From: Ruegeria marina
Lineage (GTDB): Bacteria; Pseudomonadota; Alphaproteobacteria; Rhodobacterales; Rhodobacteraceae
Assembly: GCF_900101475.1 (NCBI RefSeq)
Contig: NZ_FMZV01000005.1
Coordinates: 124,001 to 188,000, forward strand
Length of the DNA stretch: 64,000 nucleotides
Direction: 5' to 3'
In this document: positions 25,532 to 33,799 of the stretch, in pieces
Layout of the letters: each line of letters starts with the position of its first letter
How positions within the stretch are numbered: position 1 is the first letter of the stretch
Translations under genes and position numbers: made by a program
Notes under the pieces: generated by a model
What the model was told of the DNA's origin: nothing
Databases searched by the model: none
The model's input: only the letters and a program-made list of their open reading frames with translations

Positions 25532-27358
25532 ATGACAGCTACGATTTTCTATTCGGTGTTGAAGCCACTGCTGATACGAAAGTGGCTGCCGGTCGTAGCG
25601 CTTGCCGTATCTGGTGTTTGTCTTTCTTTTATCCTGTTTCTTTACGCTTCCGATGCTGAACGACAACGTCTTATTGCCAAGTTTGAAATAACTGCAAACC
25701 AACCGATATTGGCAATCAACAACCGGATTCAGGCAATTCTGGCGACAGTTGAGTCTCTTGTCGCGTACTACGAAAGCTCTGAGCATGTGACCAGGCGGGA
25801 GTTTCAAGTCTTCACATCCTTTATTTTGTCGCGGAACCGCGACATACAGGCGCTGGAATGGTTGCCAAATGTGTTGGCCGAAGAACGCGACATCTACGAA
25901 TTAAGCGCGCGCCTGGACGGCCTGCCAGAGTTTCAAATCAGGGAACGCACCTTTGATGGGAGGCTGGCGCCGGCAGCGCTACGGTCCGAATACTTTCCGG
26001 TCTACTATGTGGAGCCCCTTGCGGGCAACGAAGGCGCACTTGGCTTTGACGTGATGTCGGAAACAACGAGGTCTGCCGCTCTGGTACGTGCCCGGCAAAC
26101 GAGCCAATTGGTGGTGTCTGATCCTGTATCTCTGGTGCAAAGTTCCAACGGGGAACATGGAATCCTGATGGTAGCTCCGGTCTTTGAACGTGGCCAATCC
26201 GGCAAGACGCCGGGCCAGGTGGAAAAACAGTTCTTGGGTTTCGTTTTGGCGGTCGTGCAAATCCCTGAGCTGATTGGCACGGCCGTCAGCCCTTGGACAG
26301 ACACACCTGCCTTCGGAGGGATTTATGTCTTTGCAAATCTCGACGGCGAGGGGCAGGAGCTTGTGTTCGCGCGCCAAGCCTCTCCCGCCGCTCAGCCGGC
26401 AGTCGTCGATGCCATATCCCGGCCATTCGTATCGGAACTCATTTGGGTCGCGGACCGAGAGTGGGAAGTCGTCATCAAGCCCCCGCCAAGATGGCCAACT
26501 CCGCGCGACCTTTGGCTACCGTGGTCGCTTCTGTTCACGGGGCTGGGCTTGACAGCTGTCGCGTCAGCTATCTACCGGATGCGACTTCGGGGCATCATGC
26601 AGTTGGAAGAGTTGGCCAGTTCTTTACAGGCAAAGAACCAAAGGTTGGAAGTTGTATCCGCGGCACTCGCCAAGTATTTGCCCCGCCAGTTGTGGAATGC
26701 TGAATTTGTCGGGAATTACGGGCGGTCGATTGGAGCCAAACGAAAACTCCTGACGATATTTTTTGGAGACATTGTTGGATTCACCCGTTTGTCCACTGAA
26801 ATGAGGCCGGACGAACTGATGTTCATCCTGAACGACTTTTTCTCGGAAATTTCCTCCATTGGACTGCGTCACGGTGCGACGCTGGACAAGTATGTCGGCG
26901 ATGCAGTTGTCATGTTCTTCGGCGACCCGACAAGCAATGGAGAGCACCAAGACGCCGTTTCCTGCGTCACGATGGCCATCGAAATGCAGCACCGAATGCA
27001 CGGCCTCAGAGCGAAATGGCGAGGTTTGGGCTATACGCAACCGTTTCATATGCGCATTGGCATACATTCCGGCGCCTGCGACGTCGGCAACTTCGGCTCC
27101 GACGAGCGCATGGCTTACACAATCGTGGGGTTGGAGGTGAATATCGCTGCCCGAATCGAGAAATTTGGGGCGCCAGACGGGGTGACGATAACAGGCGAAA
27201 CTCTCGAACTCGTAAAGGATCAGTTCGAGTGCGAGCCTCACAAAAAGATAAGCTTGAAGGGTGTTGAACGCGATGTTGAGCTATTTTCGGTCATTATGGG
27301 ATCTGATGCCGGTTTGATGCATAAGGAACGTCTGAAAAACCCGCCGCTTTTGGCATGA
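25532..27358 (+). CDS. CHASE-domain class III adenylate/guanylate cyclase
   Basis: A 608-residue membrane enzyme. TM1 is at about residues 18-38, a periplasmic CHASE sensor at about 70-280 (the segment ERDIYELSARLDGLPEFQIR is typical), and TM2 at about 325-345. A short linker leads to the class III catalytic domain, with metal-binding Asp in FGDIVGFTRLS and DKYVGDAVVMFFGDP and the transition-state Asn/Arg in VNIAARIEK. It would make cAMP or cGMP in response to an external ligand. The last 13 codons (MHKERLKNPPLLA) are supplied by the inverted repeat of an IS remnant, so the original C-terminus is lost, but the catalytic core is complete. Confidence 0.88.
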   Translation: MTATIFYSVLKPLLIRKWLPVVALAVSGVCLSFILFLYASDAERQRLIAKFEITANQPILAINNRIQAILATVESLVAYYESSEHVTRREFQVFTSFILSRNRDIQALEWLPNVLAEERDIYELSARLDGLPEFQIRERTFDGRLAPAALRSEYFPVYYVEPLAGNEGALGFDVMSETTRSAALVRARQTSQLVVSDPVSLVQSSNGEHGILMVAPVFERGQSGKTPGQVEKQFLGFVLAVVQIPELIGTAVSPWTDTPAFGGIYVFANLDGEGQELVFARQASPAAQPAVVDAISRPFVSELIWVADREWEVVIKPPPRWPTPRDLWLPWSLLFTGLGLTAVASAIYRMRLRGIMQLEELASSLQAKNQRLEVVSAALAKYLPRQLWNAEFVGNYGRSIGAKRKLLTIFFGDIVGFTRLSTEMRPDELMFILNDFFSEISSIGLRHGATLDKYVGDAVVMFFGDPTSNGEHQDAVSCVTMAIEMQHRMHGLRAKWRGLGYTQPFHMRIGIHSGACDVGNFGSDERMAYTIVGLEVNIAARIEKFGAPDGVTITGETLELVKDQFECEPHKKISLKGVERDVELFSVIMGSDAGLMHKERLKNPPLLA

Positions 27359-27832
27359 TCTGGTAGGGTGCAGGCATCGACTGAAGGAGCTCCGCCGATG
27401 CCGACAAGGGCTATGTCAGCGCCGAGCGCGAGGCCGCCTTCAGCAAAGATGGCAAGGTGTGGGGCGTGATGCGCAAGGCGCCCAAGGGCGGCAAGCTCGA
27501 CCCGATCGACGAGAAGATCAACCGGATCATTGCCATGGTGCGCGCCAAGGTCGAACACCCGTTTCGCGTCATCAAGCGCCAGTTCGGTCATGTGAGGACG
27601 CGCTATCGCGGGATGGCCAAGAACCGGGCGCATCTGATTACGTTGTTCGCTCTCGACAACCTGTTCCTCGTACGACGACGGCTGATGGCATGAGGAAGTC
27701 TGCCCGAAATCCACGAAAGGGCCGCTCCGACGGCCAAACAGTGCGGGCAATGCTGAAAACGGGACGTCAAAGGGCACGAACTACCCGCAAGCCAGCGTAT
27801 TCGCGCTCGCAAAGCCGTTGATCAGACGTTCC
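27325..27832 (+). mobile_element. IS5-family insertion sequence remnant, internally deleted
   Basis: The left end GGAACGTCTGAAAAACC at 27325 matches the MITE-like ends; the right end TCAGACGTTCC at 27822-27832 is its inverted partner. Between them only the C-terminal third of the transposase survives. The left end lies within the 3' end of the cyclase gene. Confidence 0.72.
27394..27693 (+). pseudogene. IS5-family transposase, C-terminal fragment
   Basis: An open frame without its own start, reading ADADKGYVSAEREAAFSKDG and then AKVEHPFRVIKRQFGHVRTR, the conserved DDE C-terminal region of IS5-type transposases (final catalytic Glu in KVEHPFR). The N-terminal two thirds, including the first two catalytic Asp residues, are missing. 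Confidence 0.85.
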
Positions 27833-28069
27833 ATAACACGAAAGACGACTTTTCATGCAAGCTAACTGCCCATACTTTGGACAGCTACCACGTTTCTAAC
27901 GTTAGGAGTTGCTGCGGCCCACCCTCTGAAGAGGCAACGTTCGTCGTCAGGACCGCCTCTTTTCGGAATGTCCGACTAGGTATTACCCGACAAAAATGGC
28001 GGGACGTTGTAAGCACCAGTTTGACATCTTTCGCAAGCCGACTGAAAGATACGACTAAGGGAGTATTCA
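27833..28069. other. Non-coding stretch after the IS remnant
   Basis: 237 bp with only short overlapping frames on both strands, none with a ribosome site or family resemblance. Contains the probable promoter of the small secreted protein gene at 28070. Confidence 0.4.
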
Positions 28070-28393
28070 ATGCGCAAACTAGGTACGGCAGTTCTGTTAG
28101 CTTTGGCTCTTGCGCCAGGAGTTAATGCCCAACAACTCAGCAGCTTTGATGATGTTACCGAGTTTACTTGTGGGTTACAGTCTGAGCTCTTCGTGCCGCC
28201 GAACGCCGAGCAATTCGACTGCATCTGCAAGGTGCTGTTTGAAAAAAGGTGGGACGTTGTTCGCGATCAAAACCAAGTGTTGGATAGTAACGGAAACATC
28301 AAAACTGGGCCAAATGCATTGTGGATATCGCACGCAAGCTCGGGTCGAATGCAAGCACTTTTGATGGTTCAAAAACTGCTAGATTGCCCTTAG
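28070..28393 (+). CDS. Small secreted protein, function unknown
   Basis: A 107-residue protein with a clear Sec signal peptide (MRKLGTAVLLALALAPGVNA, cleavage before QQ). The mature part has four Cys residues (CGLQ, FDCICKV, LLDCP), possibly two disulfides. The ATG follows AAGGGAG. No recognised domain. It is intact amid decayed neighbours in the island, which suggests it may still be used. Confidence 0.65.
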   Translation: MRKLGTAVLLALALAPGVNAQQLSSFDDVTEFTCGLQSELFVPPNAEQFDCICKVLFEKRWDVVRDQNQVLDSNGNIKTGPNALWISHASSGRMQALLMVQKLLDCP

Positions 28394-28558
28394 CCGGTTT
28401 CCGGCAAGTCGACCGAGCCTTCAGTCGGCCGACTAAAAAACTGATTCAAATGTCTTCTTGGGCTCGAAGCGGTCATCAGACCATGTCGCTACCGGAAGCG
28501 GGAAGAGTGTCCGACATCCTGCGTCCGCAGGGTATCTTCTGTTAGGTGGCGACCACTA

Positions 28559-28781
28559 GGGTAACGGCGTCAAGCTCTACGGGAAGAACCTGCGCGACCA
28601 GTTCGGGCAGGAATACAAATGCCCGAAGGACTTCAACAAGAAGTTCGCTCCTGCCATTCGCAAGGTGCTGACCGTTTACCCGAGCGCCAGCGTGCGCCAA
28701 GAACATGGCGGCATGGGGCTCTTTCCCTCGCCCCCGGCGATCCGCAAAACTCGGGCGGTCGTGTCGCTGCCGCGCTCATAG
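28559..28781 (+). pseudogene. Plasmid replication initiator (RepA-type), C-terminal fragment
   Basis: An open frame of about 74 codons with no start of its own. It reads GNGVKLYGKNLRDQFGQEYK, then FAPAIRKVLTVYPSASVRQE and GLFPSPPAI, which I recognise as the C-terminal part of plasmid RepA (RPA, PF04796-like) initiators. The N-terminal region is absent; the 165 bp before it (28394-28558) show nothing clear. It marks a past plasmid contribution to the island. Confidence 0.5.
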
Positions 28782-28795
28782 GCGGCTTGCTTAGC

Positions 28796-28902
28796 TACGG
28801 CTCATTTTAGCATACAAGCGGTGTTCTCCTCATGCTTAGACCTATGGCGCTTCTTTTTCTTGTCCTGCCAGTATCTGCACATGCGATTGAGGTGTGCGGC
28901 TC
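28796..28902 (+). repeat. 107-bp direct repeat, copy 2
   Basis: Partner of 22334-22440, in the same orientation, 6,462 bp away. It includes an ATG at 28832 and the signal-peptide-like start MLRPMALLFLVLPVSAHAIE ending in VCG. The frame then runs into unrelated sequence and stops at 28951. Copy 2 keeps the better signal-peptide site (SAHA-IE). Confidence 0.75.
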
Positions 28903-28951
28903 GGACCAGAAGCGACGAACAAGCGACGAAACCCGAAGTGATTGTCTTTAA
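28832..28951 (+). pseudogene. Truncated 5' end of a secreted-protein gene
   Basis: A 39-codon frame with a signal peptide (MLRPMALLFLVLPVSAHA) and the short mature start IEVCGSD. Small secreted nucleases of mobile elements often begin like this (…AIEVCGSG…), so it may be a thermonuclease-family remnant; that is from memory of the family and only the first 23 residues fit. Confidence 0.4.
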
Positions 28952-29376
28952 GTTCCGGTAGGTTGGTGTTTGGTGGGCAAGGCACTGCCCATCGAACAGG
29001 GCTTTGATCAGCTGCGCGGCCATAATGTGGCCACATTGTCGTCAAAATGAAGACAGACTTGTTCGCCGGTGAGAGTAGATAAAACCGCAGTATTTTGCGA
29101 CACTGCATACTGTGGGGAGGCCGTCCAGAAGTAATTAGTTTTAGAGAACTCGAATAATTCCCAAGTTTAGATCTGAGCCTCTCCACACGAACGCCCACCG
29201 GAAGTCTTTTGATATGCGTTCTGTCCCTGCTGCGTCAGGCAGCTTTGGCCTCTTTGTATCCCGTGCCTAGTCGAACGTCTCACGAACAGTAGCCTATGGC
29301 TAGATGTATATATGTCCGGGTTTTTGTGACGCGAAAACTTGGGTTTCGGGCTTCCGCGTCACAAAGGCTGTGACAG
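28952..29376. other. Non-coding stretch with a long inverted repeat
   Basis: 425 bp without a supportable gene. It contains an 11-bp perfect inverted repeat, TTTGTGACGCG (29323-29333) and CGCGTCACAAA (29355-29365), 21 bp apart. A third GCGTCACAA copy occurs at about 29409 inside the end of the neighbouring gene. This could be an iteron-like protein-binding site or an mRNA 3' hairpin for the minus-strand operon. Confidence 0.5.
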
Positions 29377-29841
29377 TCAGCCCCCGCCTGAACCGGTTTT
29401 GGAGCGAAGCGTCACAATATTTGTGTCGGGGCGTCCTGTTTTTTGTGCGGGGGTTTTGTTTTCCCGCCACTTGACGAAGGCTACTCCGGCGGGCTTGCCG
29501 TTTGTTGTGGGCAATTCCTCCAAGGCCCAGATCGACGCTTTGCCTATCCCTGATGGGCCAAGGTGCGGCGCTTGTGTCAAGCGGATGAAGCCGCGTTCCT
29601 GCAAAATATCAAACCAAGGTCCGACCGTATTGCGGTGCACGTTCAACGCTTTGGCTGCGTCCCTATGGCTCAGGATGATATTGCCGTTGTTGCTACCGTT
29701 ATAGCGTCGCCTCAACTCGACATAGAGCGCACGGGGGCCGGGAGGCATGGTTGCCCATGCCTCCGTCGCTTGCAGCCACTCGAGAAGCTGGACATGACGT
29801 CCAACTCCTTTCTTGTGATGCTTGTATGGTTTGCGGACCAT
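29377..29841 (-). CDS. Helix-turn-helix protein of the integrative element
   Basis: A 154-residue basic protein with a winged-helix/GntR-like HTH at about residues 55-90 (SHRDAAKALNVHRNTVGPWF) followed by a wing (ILQERGFIRLTQAPHLG). Proteins of this type are common beside integrases and AlpA in alphaproteobacterial elements, where they probably control replication or excision. Last gene of a three-gene operon; its ATG overlaps the stop of the 41-codon gene upstream (TAATG). Confidence 0.72.
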   Translation of the reverse strand: MVRKPYKHHKKGVGRHVQLLEWLQATEAWATMPPGPRALYVELRRRYNGSNNGNIILSHRDAAKALNVHRNTVGPWFDILQERGFIRLTQAPHLGPSGIGKASIWALEELPTTNGKPAGVAFVKWRENKTPAQKTGRPDTNIVTLRSKTGSGGG

Positions 29842-29966
29842 TAGTTCACCACCTTGTTGTGGCGCAGATCTGCGATGGTGCGCGCGAGGTGTTCTGGAAG
29901 GCCGTATTGATGGCGCAGACGGCGTTCCAGGCGCTCATGCGGGGTGTCCGGTGCCTTGTGCTTCAT
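29841..29966 (-). CDS. Small 41-residue protein of the element operon
   Basis: Reads MKHKAPDTPHERLERRLRHQ and ends ADLRHNKVVN; strongly basic and helical. Both ends overlap the neighbours in the form TAATG, so ribosomes would pass directly from one gene to the next. This coupling, rather than homology, is the evidence that it is real. Function unknown. Confidence 0.55.
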   Translation of the reverse strand: MKHKAPDTPHERLERRLRHQYGLPEHLARTIADLRHNKVVN

Positions 29967-30274
29967 TACGCCGCCTCCGACCCGCTAGCGGGCTCTACGC
30001 GGCATTTAAGGACATATCGGGCATGTGTTCCCTTGAACGGGCCGCCGTGCGGTTCTGTGACCGTTTCAATAGGCACGCCCAGCTTGCGCAAGTTATGGAC
30101 GTAGCCGCTCCACCTTGGGCCGGGGGTGTCTATGGGGGTGCAGCCCTGTTCTCCCGATGCAATCAAGCATTCCAGCGCCCATCGGTCGCGGCCTGAAACC
30201 GTTATGGCGAGCGTCTCGCTAGTGTCCAAAAAGATTGTGAATGGGGCATCGCCCCAGTCGGTTTTGTCAGCCAT
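29966..30274 (-). CDS. Winged-helix domain protein of the integrative element
   Basis: A 102-residue protein (MADKTDWGDAPFTIFLDTSE start) with a region like small winged-helix proteins of prophages (GRDRWALECLIASGEQGCTP, then WSGYVHNLRKLGVPIETV, ending near GTHARYVLK). The ATG at 30274 is preferred over an upstream one. First gene of the TAATG-coupled operon. Probably regulatory or DNA-binding. Confidence 0.68.
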   Translation of the reverse strand: MADKTDWGDAPFTIFLDTSETLAITVSGRDRWALECLIASGEQGCTPIDTPGPRWSGYVHNLRKLGVPIETVTEPHGGPFKGTHARYVLKCRVEPASGSEAA

Positions 30275-30383
30275 TGCGGCCTCCGTGCTTGATCCACGAA
30301 AGCGCTGGGCGTATGAAGGGGGAGTATCCGCCAAGATATATTCCCGCCCCTGCCCATGCAACTTGCGTGGAATGGGGTGGGTC

Positions 30384-30554
30384 TTACTCAGTCAGGTTTG
30401 AAATCATTGCGTCGATTTCTTCTTCGACCCAGTACAGGCGCGAACCAAGCTTGCGCGGCTTTGGTAGGCGGCCCAGCGAGATATCCCTGTAGATTGAGCT
30501 TCGACCCCGTCCGGCCAACTTGTTCCGCAGTTCGTTAAATCCGATCAGTTTCAT
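30384..30554 (-). CDS. alpA: AlpA-family regulator / excisionase
   Basis: A 56-residue MerR-like HTH: MKLIGFNELRNKLAGRGRSS start, then IYRDISLGRLPKPRKLGSRL and WVEEEIDAM. This is the standard AlpA layout; such proteins activate or help excision by P4-type integrases. It lies between the integrase and the winged-helix operon. A sequence close to a DnaA box (TGTGCATAA, one change) occurs about 100 bp upstream near 30650. Confidence 0.88.
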   Translation of the reverse strand: MKLIGFNELRNKLAGRGRSSIYRDISLGRLPKPRKLGSRLYWVEEEIDAMISNLTE

Positions 30555-30805
30555 TACGCTTCCTGTGTTGCCATTGGGCACTGTTGTGCCCGGTTCCTTG
30601 ATTTAACAGAGTATGAGCATTCGGCCAATTTGTATGTTCTTGGGGATAGGCTGTGCATAACTCTGTGGACGGTTGCCATATCTGGTGGCTCAAGCCGATG
30701 AGGCTTCAATATTTAGCTTTATGGTGTGCGCCTAAGGCATCGAGATTACGCCTTCCTTCGCCGCTTCGCAAAAGGTTCACACCGTCGCGGAAAGTCGATG
30801 AATTA

Positions 30806-32032
30806 TCATTTTTTCCCGCTTGAATGGCATTGCTCGGCAGCAGCAAATTTCCCATGAATTACAACATCGCCCTCGAATAGAAGGCGATCAGCCCACCGCT
30901 CCATCAGCGTCCGCCGTTGTTCAAGGTAATCCGTACGACGGTAGGACCGTTCCACCGTGCCGCCCGTGACATGGCCCAGCGCCGTTTCAGCCACTTCGAA
31001 GGGGACGCTTTGCGTCTCGGCCACCCAATCGCGGAAACTGGACCGGAAGCCGTGCGGGCGTTCGGCCATGCCGCGCCGTTCCATGAATTTGCTCATGGTC
31101 ATGTCGGATATGACGCCCTTGCGGACACTGGGGAACAGAAAGCCGTCGCGGGCGAAAGGCTTGGCCTGTTCAATCACGCGCAAGGCTTCTTTTGACAGGG
31201 GAACGCGAAACTCGCTGGTGGCGTCCTTGCGGCCCTTCATCGCCTCAGCCGGGATGGTCCAGATATCGTCGTCAATCTGGTCAAGGTGGATATGCCGGAT
31301 TGGGGAAGACCGCACCGCCGTCAGGATAAGCAGGCGCAAGGCCAGTTCGGTAATCGTGCCGCCGTCCAGGCTCTGATAGAAAGCGGGTACGTCCTGCCAC
31401 GGCAGGGCGGGGATATGCTGGGCCTTGTGGCGCTGTTTGCCCAGAAGGGCGCGTGCCTTGTCAGTGGCCTGCAAATCGACGTCCAAGCCCAGCGCCGCCG
31501 CGTGTCGCAGGCAGATGCTCAGACGGTTGAGCGCCTTTCGCGCCGTGTCGGCCTTGTCGTGCCAGATCGGGGCCAGCGTATCGCGGATATCCTGTTGGTC
31601 CAGATCGGCCACAGGTACCTTGCCTAGCTTGGGCAGCACATGCAGTTCCAAGGGACTGAACCAACGCCCCGCCGTGCCGTCGCCTTTTAGTTCCGCCTTG
31701 CGGCTTTCGAATGCGTCTCGGGCAACATCGGCAAGTAGATGCATGTTGCGCGCCTGTTCACGCCGCTGGCGTTCCCGCTGCTTGATCGGGTCCAACCCCT
31801 GCCGCACAAGCGCGCGGGCCTGTTCGGCATCCTGCCGTGCCTGTTTCAGCGATACTTCGGGGTAGGGGCCTAGTCCCATTTCGCGCCTGCGCCCATGCAC
31901 ATGAACCCTAAGAACCCATTGCGCGCCGCCGTCAGGCCGCTTGTGCAGCCACAGGCCGCCACCATCCGAGTATTTTCCGGGCTGCGCAACCTTGGCCGCC
32001 TTGTCGTTCAGCTTGTTGAGGGTGCGGGGCAT
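30806..32032 (-). CDS. P4-type tyrosine recombinase (integrase)
   Basis: A 408-residue integrase. The N-terminal DUF4102 arm-binding domain (KYSDGGGLWLHKRPDGGAQW, MGLGPYPEVSLKQAR) is followed by a core-binding domain and the catalytic domain with Arg in LTAVRSSPIRHIHL, the HxxR box HGFRSSFRDW, His in LGHVTGG and the nucleophilic Tyr in VERSYRRTDYLEQRR. All catalytic residues are present, so it looks active. It sits 143 bp inside attR and is expected to integrate into the tRNA-Thr 3' end. I chose the ATG at 32032, which follows GGGGG. Confidence 0.95.
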   Translation of the reverse strand: MPRTLNKLNDKAAKVAQPGKYSDGGGLWLHKRPDGGAQWVLRVHVHGRRREMGLGPYPEVSLKQARQDAEQARALVRQGLDPIKQRERQRREQARNMHLLADVARDAFESRKAELKGDGTAGRWFSPLELHVLPKLGKVPVADLDQQDIRDTLAPIWHDKADTARKALNRLSICLRHAAALGLDVDLQATDKARALLGKQRHKAQHIPALPWQDVPAFYQSLDGGTITELALRLLILTAVRSSPIRHIHLDQIDDDIWTIPAEAMKGRKDATSEFRVPLSKEALRVIEQAKPFARDGFLFPSVRKGVISDMTMSKFMERRGMAERPHGFRSSFRDWVAETQSVPFEVAETALGHVTGGTVERSYRRTDYLEQRRTLMERWADRLLFEGDVVIHGKFAAAEQCHSSGKK

Positions 32033-32174
32033 TCTGTCCCCCTTTCTGTCCACCCTCAATATATAGTATAAGGCGGGTCACGGTGGAATACCTTGAAACA
32101 GGTAAGCCCATAAAAATATTCCGTTAGGGCGGTTTCGCGGTCAGGGTGGAACATCAAGATATAGAGATATGATG

Positions 32175-32191
32175 CCGTGTGGGGGCACCAG
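32175..32191 (+). repeat. attR: right attachment repeat
   Basis: Exact copy of the 17 bp CCGTGTGGGGGCACCAG at 21738-21754, with the following TAAAATC also shared. It does not restore a complete tRNA, consistent with being the far end of an inserted element. Confidence 0.92.
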
Positions 32192-32254
32192 TAAAATCAA
32201 CGCCTTGTGAAGTATCCTTCTGGCGAGTCCGCAATCTTGCGGGTTGGCGCCTGT

Positions 32255-33655
32255 TCAACCCCAGTCTGGTGTGGCGACCGTCGGGCGGTATCCGGCCGCC
32301 TCGATGTCGGCCCCCGCTGCAAGAAGGATATCCTCGCGATACTTCGGTCCGACCAACTGGATGCCGGTTGGGCTACCGCCGATATCCCCCATGGCGACGG
32401 ACAGGGCGGGCATTCCAATCGCCGGCAGGCCTCGTTGCGTCAGTTGCGCCTCCAGAACCCTTGAAAACGCCTCCTCCGAGCTCACGTCCAACTGTTGCGG
32501 AAAAGGCAATTCACCCGAAACGGGGCAGATCAGAACGGGATAATCGCGATGGAAAAGCTCCCAGGCGCGTACAAGCCCGGCGCGCGATTGCAATGCCTTC
32601 ATCAGGGTTTCGAAATCGACTTTGCCAGCGCTCCGCAGCATCTGCTTGAAGACGAACTGAGAGTCGGGTTCGGCTTCTTTCTCGATCATCTCCCTGGCGC
32701 CGAACAACGTATCCGCCATCCAGAGCTGCGCATTCAGGTCGGCTGCCTGCCGGATCGGCGGGCAATCCATCTCGGTGACGTCCCATCCGCTGGCTTTCAG
32801 AACCTCTGCCGCAGCGAGCAGCGTCCGGCGTACCTCTTCGGAGACGGGCATGCCGTCGGGCGCGAGGGTCAGAGCCGCACGTTTGGGAAAGTCGCGCGGT
32901 GCTGTTGGGACCGGCGCGTACCACGGATCGCGAGGATCCGGTGCCGCCATGGCAGCAAGAGACAATCCTATATCCGCTATGCTGCGGGCGATGGGGCCGG
33001 AAACCGCCATGATCTGCGCGCCGATGAACCGGTCGGCGGCACTGGCATTGTAGGCCGGTATCCTTCCGAAGGTGGGGCGCAGTCCGTGCAGACCACAGGC
33101 ATAGGCAGGATATCGGACGGACCCTGCGATGTCGGTGCCGTGCCCCACAGTGCATATCCCTGCCGCCACGGCCGCGGATGCGCCGCCAGACGAACCGCCC
33201 GGCGTGATCGCCTTGTTTCTGGGGTTGAGTGTCTGTCCGTGCAGGTTGTTCTTGGTGAACCATCGCAGTGAAAAGGCCGGCGTGTTGGTGCGCCCGACGA
33301 TTATGCCCCCGGCCTTGCGTATGTTGGCAACAACGGGGCTGTCATCCCGCGCGACCAGGTTTTCCTGCAGCCGCAACCCGTTGGTCGAGGCATGCCCCTT
33401 CTGGTCGACATTGACCTTGATTGTGACCGGAACCCCGCAAAGAAGACCGGGATCTTCACCTCGTGCGATGGCAGCGTCAACCTGCCGTGCCGCCTCGATC
33501 GCCTCGTCGGGAAACTCGTGCACCACGGCGTTGATCCTTGGGTTCACCTGCTCGAGACGCTGCAAATGCGCCTCGGTCACTTCGACCGCAGTCAATTTCC
33601 GTGTGCGTACCGCCTCTGCGATTTCGCCAGCAGTCAATTCCCAGAGTTTCGTCAT
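32255..33655 (-). CDS. Amidase signature family hydrolase
   Basis: A 466-residue amidase. The Ser-Ser-Lys triad is visible: Lys in VPVTIKVNVDQKG, cis-Ser in TPGGSSGGASAAVAAG and the nucleophile in GTDIAGSVRYPA. The family includes GatA-like, indole-acetamide and nicotinamide-type amidases; the substrate is not clear, and no GatB/GatC genes are near. I chose the ATG at 33655. It lies just right of the island and is divergent from the YeeE transporter gene; it may have been the original neighbour of the tRNA. Confidence 0.9.
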   Translation of the reverse strand: MTKLWELTAGEIAEAVRTRKLTAVEVTEAHLQRLEQVNPRINAVVHEFPDEAIEAARQVDAAIARGEDPGLLCGVPVTIKVNVDQKGHASTNGLRLQENLVARDDSPVVANIRKAGGIIVGRTNTPAFSLRWFTKNNLHGQTLNPRNKAITPGGSSGGASAAVAAGICTVGHGTDIAGSVRYPAYACGLHGLRPTFGRIPAYNASAADRFIGAQIMAVSGPIARSIADIGLSLAAMAAPDPRDPWYAPVPTAPRDFPKRAALTLAPDGMPVSEEVRRTLLAAAEVLKASGWDVTEMDCPPIRQAADLNAQLWMADTLFGAREMIEKEAEPDSQFVFKQMLRSAGKVDFETLMKALQSRAGLVRAWELFHRDYPVLICPVSGELPFPQQLDVSSEEAFSRVLEAQLTQRGLPAIGMPALSVAMGDIGGSPTGIQLVGPKYREDILLAAGADIEAAGYRPTVATPDWG

Positions 33656-33799
33656 TTGGTGTCCCGGATCTGAAGTTTGGGCCAGAATAGCCCGCCTTTG
33701 CCTGCCTGTCTGCATCTTGTGCCGGACAGCGCCCCGCACTGATGCGATCGTTGCAGACTTGAAGAGCGCGGATGGAAAACGGAAGACGCGATAGTAGAC

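Larger units (their letters stand above)
21754..32191. mobile_element. Integrative island in tRNA-Thr, about 10.4 kb
   Basis: Bounded by the 17-bp direct repeats in and after tRNA-Thr, with a P4-type integrase at the right end reading inward, an AlpA-like regulator, winged-helix genes and an XRE gene. The cargo is degraded phage, plasmid and IS material plus an RTX protein and a nucleotide cyclase, and is visibly more A+T-rich than the flanks between about 22.3 and 30.6 kb. No conjugation, relaxase or complete phage structural genes are present, so it depends on another element to move, or is immobile. Confidence 0.88.
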
